Assembly: GCA_002699125.1 (NCBI GenBank)
Contig: PABI01000183.1
Span: 32,449 to 96,448 of the forward strand
Origin: Anaerolineaceae bacterium
GTDB lineage: Bacteria; Chloroflexota; Anaerolineae; Promineifilales; Promineifilaceae
Reading direction: 5' to 3'
DNA: 64,000 nt
Of this stretch, positions 33,999 through 42,194 are shown one piece after another; within the stretch, counting starts at the first letter, position 1, and every line of letters starts with the position of its first letter. The notes under the pieces are model-generated. The model saw only the letters and a program-made list of their open reading frames with translations. It ran no database searches and was not told the DNA's origin. Made by a program: the position numbers and the translations under genes.

Positions 33999-34093
33999 AA
34001 ACCTGACAGGTTTACGAGATATGCTGGAAATGAAGTTGTGTTGTTGTGCAAAGCCGCATGATGGCTAGACTTTTGTGTAAACCTGTCAGGTTT
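33999..34093. repeat. Two AAACCTGNCAGGTTT palindromes
   Basis: AAACCTGACAGGTTT at 33999-34013 and AAACCTGTCAGGTTT at 34079-34093, each a palindrome around one central base and together an inverted pair. The 34079 copy ends five bases before the SDR stop region. Same family as 31951-32044. Confidence 0.8.
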
Positions 34094-34097
34094 GGCC

Positions 34098-34856
34098 TCA
34101 ACTGCGGAGGTAAGATGCGCCGTTCACGTCGATGATGGCCCCGGTGAGGAATTGGGTCCCTTCGGCTGCTAAGAACAGCACGGGATAGGCCACTTCATCC
34201 GGGGTAGCGACGCGGTTAAGGGGACTTTGTCCGCGAATCGCATCGCCGGCTTCTCCGGCCAGATGGTCGGCGGCCATGTCGGTTTCCACAAAGCCGGGGG
34301 CCACCACGCCGACAAAGATGTTGTACGGTGCCAGATATTTGGCCAGCGACTGGCTCATGGCGTTTAGCCCGGCTTTGCTGGCCCCGTAGGCCGGTGCGGT
34401 CGGTTCGCCACGAAAAGCGCCGCGTGAGGAGACGTTGACGATACGGCCGTATCTCTGCCCAATCATCTGCTGTCCCACCAAATAGGTAAGGTTAGCCACC
34501 CCGACCAAATTTACCGCCAGCGTTTGCTGCCACGCTGCCTGCCACTCGGCAAACGACACGTCCGCCAGCGGATGATCCTCATAAATGCCCGCGTTGTTTA
34601 CGAGGATGTCGATACGGCCGTACTTGCCCACCACCGCCTGCACCATCTTTTCCAGCGAAGCTGTATCGGCCATCTCTGCCGGGACGATGTGGTGATTGCT
34701 GCCGAGGAGGGAAGCGGCCGTTTCCTCTGCCGCTGCTCGATTGCTGTTGTAATGCACCACCACCTGCGCCCCATGCTGAGCAAACTGCTGGCAAATCGCC
34801 CGGCCAATGCCCCGCGATCCGCCCGTTACTAAAACGACTTTTCCTGTAAAGTTCAT
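34098..34856 (-). CDS. SDR family oxidoreductase (FabG-like)
   Basis: A 252-residue classical SDR. GGSRGIGRAI (dinucleotide site), NNAGIYED, NVSSRGAF (Ser) and YGASK (Tyr-Lys) are all present, and the C-terminus FLTGAIIDVNGASYLRS is FabG-like. The start is ATG 34856 (MNFTGKV), six bases after AGGAG; an adjacent in-frame ATG at 34859 is also possible. It is most like 3-oxoacyl-ACP reductases, but no fatty-acid genes are adjacent. Confidence 0.85.
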   Translation of the reverse strand: MNFTGKVVLVTGGSRGIGRAICQQFAQHGAQVVVHYNSNRAAAEETAASLLGSNHHIVPAEMADTASLEKMVQAVVGKYGRIDILVNNAGIYEDHPLADVSFAEWQAAWQQTLAVNLVGVANLTYLVGQQMIGQRYGRIVNVSSRGAFRGEPTAPAYGASKAGLNAMSQSLAKYLAPYNIFVGVVAPGFVETDMAADHLAGEAGDAIRGQSPLNRVATPDEVAYPVLFLAAEGTQFLTGAIIDVNGASYLRS

Positions 34857-34877
34857 CATTCTCTCCTGAAGAATAGG

Positions 34878-34910
34878 ACACAAATTTACACAGATGAACA
34901 CAGATTTTTT
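34878..34910. repeat. CACAGAT arm of the GCAGATT family
   Basis: A single arm of the ACACAGATGAACACAGATT type, just upstream of the SDR start. Further hairpin remnants (CCGCAGATTCCAATCTGCG) lie to 35010. Confidence 0.5.
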
Positions 34911-35018
34911 GGTTTTATCGATGCCAACCAGTGTTTATCAGCGCCCAATTAAGAAAGTAGCCGCAGATTCCAATCTGCGTTTTTGTCCGCTAAGAAAGCG
35001 CGGCTACAGGATACAAAA

Positions 35019-35051
35019 AAGACCTGCCAGGATGTTGCTCTGGCAGGTCTT
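35019..35051 (-). terminator. Rho-independent terminator after the Agl23-NHL gene
   Basis: Perfect 12-base arms AAGACCTGCCAG (35019-35030) and CTGGCAGGTCTT (35040-35051). On the minus strand the stem is followed by TTTTTT. It lies 22 bases after the stop of the 1307-residue gene. On the plus strand a weaker GATTTTTAG follows. Confidence 0.8.
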
Positions 35052-35072
35052 GATTTTTAGGCCAACGGCCGT

Positions 35073-38000
35073 TTAATTCTCATTCTCATCAGTTGGCGGT
35101 TGGGTGGGGGGAATTGCCTCTGTGGGTTCCGGCTCCTCTTCTTCAACCGCCTCTGTGGGTTCTGCTTCCTCAACCGGCTCTTCGCTCGGTTCCTCTACAG
35201 GTTCCTCGATAGATTCCTCATCCACCGGTTCTTCCACGGGTTCTTCAATTGGTACAACAGGGGCAAAAATCGGCGGGTATTTCAGCACGCGGTTATTGCC
35301 CGCATCAGCAATGTAGATGTTGTCCTGGGCGTCGATGAAAATGCCGTTGATCAGGTTCAGGCTGTTGGCATCGGTGCCGAACTGGCCGAACTTGCCCAAA
35401 TAGCTGCCGTCTGGCCCAAAGATGAGCACCCGCGCCGCTTCCGGATCGGTCGCATAAACGCGGCCGCCGCTGTCAACCGCCAGGTACGGCTTGTTGTTGA
35501 CGGAGGTGTTGGCAGGCCAGCCGGTGTCCAGCAGCCATTCATTGACCGGGATGAGGTCTGAGGTGAATTGCTGGATACGGCCGTTCCACGTATCGGCCAC
35601 ATAGATAAATCCATCGTTGCTTACGGCAATGCCCACCGGTTCATAGAACTGGCCCAGTCCAGCACCAAACTGATCACTGCCCGCGCCCAGCTGCCCGATG
35701 AAGTTGCCCTCAGCATCCATGATTTGTACCCGATGATGGCCAGTGTCTGTCACCAGGGTACGGCCGTCGGCGGTGAGCGCCACTTCACGCGGGCCAAAGA
35801 ACAGGCCCAGCCCTTGTCCGGCCGGATCGTCTATGGTGTTGCCGGGACGGCCGTACACCGCCACAAACTGCCCATCCAGCGTAAACTTTTGCACGCGGTG
35901 GTTCCAGGTATCGGCCACGTAAACAAACTCGTCGTCGATGGCCAGGCCCCACGGACCTTGCCCTTCAGCGTTGAACTGGCCATTGCCTGTTCCCGGCGCG
36001 CCAAAGCTGTCGATGAACTGGCCATTGGCATCATAAATTTGTACCCGCTGGTTGCCCGAGTCGAGGACATAGATACGGCCGTCTGCACTCACCACGACAT
36101 TACGCGGGGCAAACAGCTGATCTTCCGTCGCCCCGGCCACGCCACTGGGGTTAATAACCAGTGTGGGGAAGACAGAAATTTCGCCTTCTTCATAGGGCGT
36201 TTCCAAACCAGGCGCGCCAACCGCTTCCAGGCCATAATCCCACAGATCAACCAGCACATCTTTGCGCACGTACAGGCGTAAATCATCCCGCAGCGGCCAT
36301 TGGCCATCGGTCAGCGTGCCGCCAAACGTCTGGCTGTATATGCTAAAGTCCCGGTAGAAGAAGATGTCCCACAGCGCCTCGCGCACGTTGGGGTTCAGCA
36401 AGCCGCGCCGCTCCATCCCTTCGGGCCGATTGGGATCGCCCAGAATGGCGGCCCAATTGATGTTGCGATAATCCTCCATGGGCCACCAAAGATAGGTGTA
36501 GGTGCGATAGGTGTAATTGTTGCCCAACAGCCGGTCTACTTCATCCCAATTGCTGCGCCCCACCAGCACAATCGGCGATTCGTTCAGGCTGGCCGAAGGC
36601 GTTTCGCCAAAATAGACGCGGTTGGGATATTCGCGCATGTACCAGGTGAACGGCCAGGAAACGCCGCTGCCGCCAAAGGCCACTTTGATGCTTTTGTCGC
36701 CGTGCATGCGCAGCGAAAGGGTTTCGATCTGGTCCAGCACCATGCTTTTGGCGGCCGGCGCGCCGTGAGCATACACCATAAATTCGCGGGCATAATCGGC
36801 ATTGGGAAAGCTGGACAGGTACATGAAGCGAACAGTGAGGAAGCTGAGCAAGCCAAACAGGGCCATGATAGCCAGCGGACGACGGAGACGGCCGTCTACC
36901 TTTTCCCGCACCTGCTGCCAGAACCAGAAGACGAGCGCCGCCAGGGCAATGCCGCCCAGCACCCGCCCCAGCTGGTTCAGGTTGCTTAGCTGCTGGTCGC
37001 CCAACTGCACCCGGCCCAGCAGCACCGGTCCCAGGGCGATAAAGATGGTCACGATTAATCCCAGCGTCAGTCCCACGTAAATCAGGGCCTGGCGGGAGAA
37101 CAGCTCACGCCAATTGAAATCCTTGAATCGTTCATTAATGTACCAGCCGGCCAGCAGCGCCATCGGGATGACAAAGTGGGTGCTCAGCCAGGGCATCTTC
37201 TCCCCGGCAACGCTGTAAGCCACCCAGGTCAGCGTCAGCCACCAGCTGACAAAGGCCACAAATTCGCACATGATGTCCTTTGCCAGCAGACCCATCAAGC
37301 TTTTTTCCAGGCCGTGTGCCCGCAAAATCTGCTCACGCCGGACGAGGAACCAGATCAAAATGGCCACGCCCAGAATGAGCAGGGCGACCAGAATGCCGGG
37401 CAAGCGATTTAGCGCCAACCCTTCAGCGACATTACCCAGATTGAACACCCAACTGCTTAGACTATAGCTGAGCAAAGCCAGTAAAACGGCCGTAATCCAA
37501 TACCCCGTCACCTGGCTGATGCGCTGCTTAATGAGCCAGAAGCGAATGGCCAACAATGAAAAGATAAGCGGCAAAAATTCGTAAAAGGGCACTACGAAGA
37601 AGTAGTAAAATGGCGGCTGGTTGCCCCGGGCCACTTCTTGCTGCTCCAGCCAGTAACCTAACGAACCGATGGTGCCGCTCAGCCAGCCGTCTGGCAAGTT
37701 GGTGAAAACGGAGGTGTACAGTACAAAAAAGATGACGTGGAAGATACCGGCGGCAATAAGCCAGCGCCGTTGATCCCACCACAGCCCCAACAAAACAGCT
37801 ACCAAAAAGGTGAGGAAGAGGAAAACGGCCGTTAAAAACATCGGCGAATCAAAAAAGGCGTTCCAACAGGTGCCGTTGCCCAGCCGGGCAAAAAAGACCT
37901 GAATGGCCGACATCGTTTCTTGCCCCTCCAAAACGCAGTTGTTAAACGAGTAGTCGCGTGGATTGCCGCCGGCCATCACCACCAGCAGCGGTGAGACCAT

Positions 38001-38996
38001 CGGCAAAATGAGCGTGGTAAACAAGATGATAAGGTCAAATTCGCTGTAATTTTTCAAAAACGGCCGAAAACGCGCCGCCATCCAAAATAAACCGCCAGCC
38101 AGGGCAAAAATGCCCACAATTTGCACCCAGCCCAGCCGGCTTTCTACCACGCTGGTCTGGCCCGCTTCTGGTGTTACCAGGGCGTCTGTTTCCGGATCGG
38201 CGGCAAAGACGCCGGTGTCTTCGGGCGTGGCCAATGATTCTGGCTGTGCCGCCAGCTGTTGGCCTAGCAAGCCCCCGCCAATCATCAACAGCCCCAGCAG
38301 CACCAGCAGAACAGGCGATGTGAGCTTGTTGAGATTGTTGCGCAGCCAGGGCGCCATCCAGATTTGCGGCAGCAGCCGAATAATCAAAAAGCTGCCGAAG
38401 ATAGCGACGTAAATAAACGACACCTCTTTGGTAGAAAACATGAGTGCGTTGCCGGCGGCAAACCACCACAAATATTTCTCTTCCCGCTCCTGAAAATAAC
38501 GCCAGATGGCGATAAAAATAATCATCGCCCACACAATCACGTAAATATCGTGGCGAATGTAGCGCGAATAGTAGGTGAGGTAAGGCGAGATGAGGAATAG
38601 GAAGCTGGCCGCCAGCGCGCCCACTTTGCCCAGCCAGGGACGTAAAAAGTAGGGCATGGCTACCAGGATAATGCCAAAGATGGCCACCGGCAGCCGCGCT
38701 GAAAAATCACTGTCGCCAAACAGCCAGTAAAAAATGGGGGTGATGTGAAACAAAAACGGACCGTGCATCAGCGGCGTGTGGCTGAAACCGTCGCCAATGA
38801 AATACTGGTAAGAAAACTGGGTGTGCAGGCTCTCATCGTGGCTCATCACCCGGTCACCCAGCCCCCAGAAGCGGGTCACCACAGCCGCCAGCAAGATGAG
38901 GAAATAGGCGGCCTTTTCCCAGTCGATGTTGAGGGTGGCCAGCAGAGGCCGGGCTAAAAGGTCAGTTTTGGGTTCAGGCGTCGTTAGATCAGTCAT
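35073..38996 (-). CDS. Agl23/PMT-like membrane glycosyltransferase fused to NHL propeller
   Basis: A 1307-residue membrane protein. Residues 25-700 are highly hydrophobic with PMT/GT39-like features: SHDESLHTQF near residue 55 has the catalytic-loop acidic pair, and HTPLMHGPFLFHITPIFYWLFGDSDFSARLP matches Agl23-like (TIGR03663-type) proteins known from Chloroflexota and archaea. Residues about 700-950 are soluble. Six NHL blades follow from about 960 to 1237 (e.g. ADTWNHRVQKF, TDTGHHRVQIM, ADAGNNRVLKYPP). The tail, about 1240-1307, is a Pro/Glu-rich acidic stretch. The propeller would be extracytoplasmic and may bind carbohydrate or protein. A minus-strand terminator follows. Predicted role: glycan or lipid-linked sugar transfer for surface glycosylation. 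Confidence 0.75.
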   Translation of the reverse strand: MTDLTTPEPKTDLLARPLLATLNIDWEKAAYFLILLAAVVTRFWGLGDRVMSHDESLHTQFSYQYFIGDGFSHTPLMHGPFLFHITPIFYWLFGDSDFSARLPVAIFGIILVAMPYFLRPWLGKVGALAASFLFLISPYLTYYSRYIRHDIYVIVWAMIIFIAIWRYFQEREEKYLWWFAAGNALMFSTKEVSFIYVAIFGSFLIIRLLPQIWMAPWLRNNLNKLTSPVLLVLLGLLMIGGGLLGQQLAAQPESLATPEDTGVFAADPETDALVTPEAGQTSVVESRLGWVQIVGIFALAGGLFWMAARFRPFLKNYSEFDLIILFTTLILPMVSPLLVVMAGGNPRDYSFNNCVLEGQETMSAIQVFFARLGNGTCWNAFFDSPMFLTAVFLFLTFLVAVLLGLWWDQRRWLIAAGIFHVIFFVLYTSVFTNLPDGWLSGTIGSLGYWLEQQEVARGNQPPFYYFFVVPFYEFLPLIFSLLAIRFWLIKQRISQVTGYWITAVLLALLSYSLSSWVFNLGNVAEGLALNRLPGILVALLILGVAILIWFLVRREQILRAHGLEKSLMGLLAKDIMCEFVAFVSWWLTLTWVAYSVAGEKMPWLSTHFVIPMALLAGWYINERFKDFNWRELFSRQALIYVGLTLGLIVTIFIALGPVLLGRVQLGDQQLSNLNQLGRVLGGIALAALVFWFWQQVREKVDGRLRRPLAIMALFGLLSFLTVRFMYLSSFPNADYAREFMVYAHGAPAAKSMVLDQIETLSLRMHGDKSIKVAFGGSGVSWPFTWYMREYPNRVYFGETPSASLNESPIVLVGRSNWDEVDRLLGNNYTYRTYTYLWWPMEDYRNINWAAILGDPNRPEGMERRGLLNPNVREALWDIFFYRDFSIYSQTFGGTLTDGQWPLRDDLRLYVRKDVLVDLWDYGLEAVGAPGLETPYEEGEISVFPTLVINPSGVAGATEDQLFAPRNVVVSADGRIYVLDSGNQRVQIYDANGQFIDSFGAPGTGNGQFNAEGQGPWGLAIDDEFVYVADTWNHRVQKFTLDGQFVAVYGRPGNTIDDPAGQGLGLFFGPREVALTADGRTLVTDTGHHRVQIMDAEGNFIGQLGAGSDQFGAGLGQFYEPVGIAVSNDGFIYVADTWNGRIQQFTSDLIPVNEWLLDTGWPANTSVNNKPYLAVDSGGRVYATDPEAARVLIFGPDGSYLGKFGQFGTDANSLNLINGIFIDAQDNIYIADAGNNRVLKYPPIFAPVVPIEEPVEEPVDEESIEEPVEEPSEEPVEEAEPTEAVEEEEPEPTEAIPPTQPPTDENEN

Positions 38997-39020
38997 AAAA
39001 TTTCCAACATTTAGTTTTTA

Positions 39021-39084
39021 TCCGCAGATTGAGCAGATTAACGCAGATTTTTTATTCAATCTGCGAAATCTGCGTAATCTGTGG
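39021..39084. repeat. GCAGATT-family inverted repeat
   Basis: TCCGCAGATT...ACGCAGATT mirrored by AATCTGCGAAATCTGCG...CTGTGG, between the anti-sigma gene's stop and the Agl23-NHL gene's start. It is the best-preserved member of this family here. Confidence 0.75.
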
Positions 39085-39093
39085 TTTTTAAGC

Positions 39094-39618
39094 TCAGTTT
39101 GTGTTTACCGGAACGGCCGCAACCGGTGTGGGCGGCGGCGGTGCCGGGGTAATGACGATATCGGGATTGGGTTCGGTTTGGTCAGCCACGGCCGTTTCTG
39201 TGGGCGCGGTTTGTGTTTCTGTGGCGGCGGGCGTGTGCGTCATGGTGGCGGTCACGGCGATAGCCGTGGGCGATGACCACAGGGCCGATTGTTCGCTACT
39301 GAACCATTGCCAGCCGCCCAGCAGCAAAACAAGCAGCATGGCCACCATTGCCAATTGGCGCGGGGCAAAGCTTTGCCACAACGGCCGTTTCTGCTGCGGA
39401 ATGGCGGGCATGAGTTGGGCCAGACGGCCGTTTTCTGCCGCACCCGCTTGCTGCAAAGTGCTCTTGACGAACTGCCCCACCTGTCGCTCTTGCTGCACCT
39501 GTTTCATGAGGGCCGGATCATGCCCGATTTGTTGGGCCAGCTGCTGTTTTTCCGCCGGCGGCAGTAAATCCAACACATATTCTTGCAGCAGCGTTGTTTT
39601 GTTGTTGGCTTCTATCAT
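39094..39618 (-). CDS. Anti-sigma-like membrane protein with Thr/Pro-rich tail
   Basis: A 174-residue protein overlapping the ECF sigma stop by four bases. The N-terminal 85 residues are cytoplasmic and resemble short anti-sigma domains (LLQEYVLDLLPPAEKQQLAQQIG). One membrane helix is at about 87-103 (LAMVAMLLVLLLGGWQWF). The exported C-terminus is Thr/Ala/Pro-rich and may be extended or glycosylated. It lacks the ZAS zinc motif. The role is inferred from gene order. Confidence 0.7.
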   Translation of the reverse strand: MIEANNKTTLLQEYVLDLLPPAEKQQLAQQIGHDPALMKQVQQERQVGQFVKSTLQQAGAAENGRLAQLMPAIPQQKRPLWQSFAPRQLAMVAMLLVLLLGGWQWFSSEQSALWSSPTAIAVTATMTHTPAATETQTAPTETAVADQTEPNPDIVITPAPPPPTPVAAVPVNTN

Positions 39619-40229
39619 TGTTCAATTTGCTCCGCCAGCGACTCGCGTAACGCTTTGTGTGCCAGCCGCATCCGGGATTCGGCCGTTTTGGTGGGAATCC
39701 CCAAAATTTGGCCAATTTCTACGTACGAAAATCCTTCATAATAGCGCAAGACGGCCGTTTCCCTGAGCTTGTCCGATAATTCCTGAATGGCTGTCCACAC
39801 CACCTGCTGCTGCTCCGTAAGCTGCATCGTTTCGGCCGGGGTGGGGGAATCGGTGTCGGTTATTTCCTGGTTTGTTAGCTGTCCCAGCGAAAAAGTGGGC
39901 AGCCATTTGCGCCGCCGCTTGTTGTGGCAGCGGCTGACGGCAATTTGGTACAGCCACGTTTTAAAGGCTGATTTGTTAGCGTCGTAATTTGCCAATTTGC
40001 GGAAAGCGTATTCAAAGCTGTCTTGCAGCACCTCTTCGGCATCTTCGCGATGTTGCAATAAGCTGTAACACAGCCGGTAAATCATGCCCGCATACTGGTT
40101 ATACAGCGCCACATAGGCAGTTTCCTCACCTGTCAGGCAGCGCTGGATGAGCACGTAGCTTTGCTCATCGGCGTAGGCAGGGAGTTCGGTGCTCCACGGT
40201 TGGAAAATCTGGTCGGATAAACTACTCAT
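39615..40229 (-). CDS. ECF sigma-70 family RNA polymerase sigma factor
   Basis: A 204-residue ECF sigma factor. Region 2: AYVALYNQYAGMIYRLCYSLLQHREDAEEVLQDSFEYAFRKL. Region 4: LSDKLRETAVLRYYEGFSYVEIGQILGIPTKTAESRMRLAHKAL. Its stop overlaps the anti-sigma start. It is a second, unrelated ECF pair in 8 kb, beside the giant glycosyltransferase genes, so it may regulate them. Confidence 0.9.
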   Translation of the reverse strand: MSSLSDQIFQPWSTELPAYADEQSYVLIQRCLTGEETAYVALYNQYAGMIYRLCYSLLQHREDAEEVLQDSFEYAFRKLANYDANKSAFKTWLYQIAVSRCHNKRRRKWLPTFSLGQLTNQEITDTDSPTPAETMQLTEQQQVVWTAIQELSDKLRETAVLRYYEGFSYVEIGQILGIPTKTAESRMRLAHKALRESLAEQIEQ

Positions 40230-40245
40230 TTATGATTCCAAAACA

Positions 40246-40336
40246 GGAACACAGAGGGGCACGGAGAAGCCACAGAGTTACGCAGAGAAATTTTTCTCTG
40301 TGCAGCTCCGTTTCTCTCTGTGTAACTCTGTGTTCC
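40246..40336. repeat. CACAGAG-family inverted repeat
   Basis: GGAACACAGAG (40246-40256) pairs with CTCTGTGTTCC (40326-40336), with GCCACAGAGTTACGCAGAG and CTCTGTGTAACTC between. It lies between the stop of the GT39-like gene and the ECF gene start. Confidence 0.75.
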
Positions 40337-40352
40337 CATAACAAATCTCATT

Positions 40353-42110
40353 TTATGGTTGCCCTGTCAGTAAATCGGCGCGGACCCAGACAACGGCCCG
40401 CTCGACGGGGACGACGGCCGTTGATTCACGAAAGAACCACCAGCGGAATGTGTCGTAGACGGCCGTTTCTGAACGCTCAGACGGTGGTATGGGTTCGGTG
40501 TGCCGAATGGGGAAATCTGTGCCGCTGTAGCTGCTTGCCAACGCTGATTCTGCGTTTGCCTCGGTTATGAACACCTGCTGCGTTGGCGTCAGCGGCAAGG
40601 CGTTGAGCTGTTCCAGCCGGGTGAAATCACGCAGGTACCAGGTGAGTGCGGGCACGTCCAGCGTGGTGGCAATCTCCAACTGTGTGTCTGAATTGGCCAG
40701 CTGGCGCGAGATGGTATGGACCGTTTCTGACAGTTCTTGCATGGCAACATCGGTGCCGCTGCTTACCCAGCGCTCGCGCGGATCGTTAGCTCCTTGCTGT
40801 CCCAGCCACCAGCCAGTGCCCCATTGGAAAACCAAAAAGAAGCTCAAAATTGACAGCAGAAGCCCCTGGGCAACGGCCGTACTGTCCTCCGCCGCCACAA
40901 AATAAAGCACCAGGCCAATAAAAATGATTGTCAACAAGATAATTAGCAGATTGAGGCTGCCCTCTTGCGGATTTTGCTGTACGGTGCGGCCTAACCGGGC
41001 CAGATTGACCAACAAGATGAATGCCCCAGCCAAACCAGCCACTGCCGTGCTGCCGCTAAACCAATCCCAGCGCCGCCGCCAGGCCGCGTTGACCATGATT
41101 CCCACCAGAAGGGCTGCGGGCAGCGTCAGCAGCAGGGCGTTGGCCATAAATTGGCGCTGCAACAGCAGCAAAATCAGGCCGCTGCTAAGCCAGTACACCG
41201 CAAAAAGCGCCAGCGGCAGGCTGCGCAAAATGGCCCAAATGATGGCCACCAATCCCAAAATAACCAGGACCGGTTCGTAGCGCACCAGTGCCAGCAGCGG
41301 ATCAAGCGAGACGGTGCCGCCAAACTGCTGGAACCAGTCGCCAACCAATCGGGCCGAGGCACCAAACCCGTTGGGCAGCAGCAAAAAGAAGCTGCTTAAC
41401 AAAATAAAAATGACGGCACCAACGGCCGTTCCCTGCCGCCAATTTGTTTCCGTTGGTTCCACACGCCAGCCGGCCACAAACAAAGATAAACCCAGCCGCG
41501 AATGCACAAACCAGGCCAGCAGCAGGGTGACCAGTCCACTGTAAAAAACGGCCGAACTGGTTAATCCCAACCCCAACGCGGCAAAAAGTGTATAGAGCCA
41601 GCGGGAGGCGGCCGTTTCCTGGTAGCGAATGAAGGCGATGAAGAGCAGCAGCAGGGCAAACATCGCCAGGCTGTCGCCGCCTGCGCTGCGGGAGACAGCG
41701 CTGTTGAGCGGGGAGACGGCCAGTAAAACGGCCGTTACCAACGCCCCCTGCGTGCCCAGCCGGTGGCGCAGCAGCCAGGGTAAATAAACCAGCCCCACGC
41801 CAAACAGCGCCGGAATCAGGCGCATGAGGCCATCACCAAAGCCAAAAATCTGCGTGAGCCAGCCGGCGAGGCTGAAATAGGCTGGGCTGCCTGGGGTGAC
41901 TGTAGAAATCTCTGGCTGCCAGAACTGCCACACCGCCAGCGCCTGTGTCGCCTCGGCATCAGACAAGGGCAGCTGGTCTAAATTTGCCAGACGCAAAATG
42001 GCTGCTGCCAGCAGCACGACAGCCAGCAGGCCATCGGCCACCGTCAGGCGGCTCAGCCAACCCGCTACGGGCTGCTGGTGTATCGCTTGTGGCGTTGGGA
42101 AAATCTCCAC
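40353..42110 (-). CDS. GT39/PMT-like membrane glycosyltransferase
   Basis: A 585-residue membrane protein with about ten helices. NLDQLPLSDAEATQALAVWQFW has the catalytic-type acidic motif of the PMT/ArnT superfamily. TPGSPAYFSLAGWLTQIFGFGDGLMRLIPALFG is the typical second block. The C-terminal 130 residues are soluble. It starts at GTG 42110; the GGAG ribosome site belongs to the repeat upstream. It is the third member of the glycosyltransferase locus. The sugar donor is probably polyprenyl-linked. Confidence 0.75.
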   Translation of the reverse strand: MEIFPTPQAIHQQPVAGWLSRLTVADGLLAVVLLAAAILRLANLDQLPLSDAEATQALAVWQFWQPEISTVTPGSPAYFSLAGWLTQIFGFGDGLMRLIPALFGVGLVYLPWLLRHRLGTQGALVTAVLLAVSPLNSAVSRSAGGDSLAMFALLLLFIAFIRYQETAASRWLYTLFAALGLGLTSSAVFYSGLVTLLLAWFVHSRLGLSLFVAGWRVEPTETNWRQGTAVGAVIFILLSSFFLLLPNGFGASARLVGDWFQQFGGTVSLDPLLALVRYEPVLVILGLVAIIWAILRSLPLALFAVYWLSSGLILLLLQRQFMANALLLTLPAALLVGIMVNAAWRRRWDWFSGSTAVAGLAGAFILLVNLARLGRTVQQNPQEGSLNLLIILLTIIFIGLVLYFVAAEDSTAVAQGLLLSILSFFLVFQWGTGWWLGQQGANDPRERWVSSGTDVAMQELSETVHTISRQLANSDTQLEIATTLDVPALTWYLRDFTRLEQLNALPLTPTQQVFITEANAESALASSYSGTDFPIRHTEPIPPSERSETAVYDTFRWWFFRESTAVVPVERAVVWVRADLLTGQP

Positions 42111-42141
42111 TCTCTAATCTCCAATTTCGGTAATCGGTTTT

Positions 42142-42194
42142 CGGTGAACGGTAATCGGTAGACGGATTACTGACCTACCGATTACTGCTCACCG
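42142..42194. repeat. CGGTGAACGGTAATCGGTAG inverted repeat
   Basis: Left arm 42142-42161 and right arm 42175-42194 match at 18 of 20 positions. It joins the 3' end of the YYY gene (stop at 42189) to the leader of the next gene and could act as an attenuator. Confidence 0.65.

Noticed and set aside
40246..40336. CRISPR-like array of CACAGAG units
   Set aside because: Units are imperfect, form inverted rather than direct repeats and have no regular spacers; no cas genes are near.
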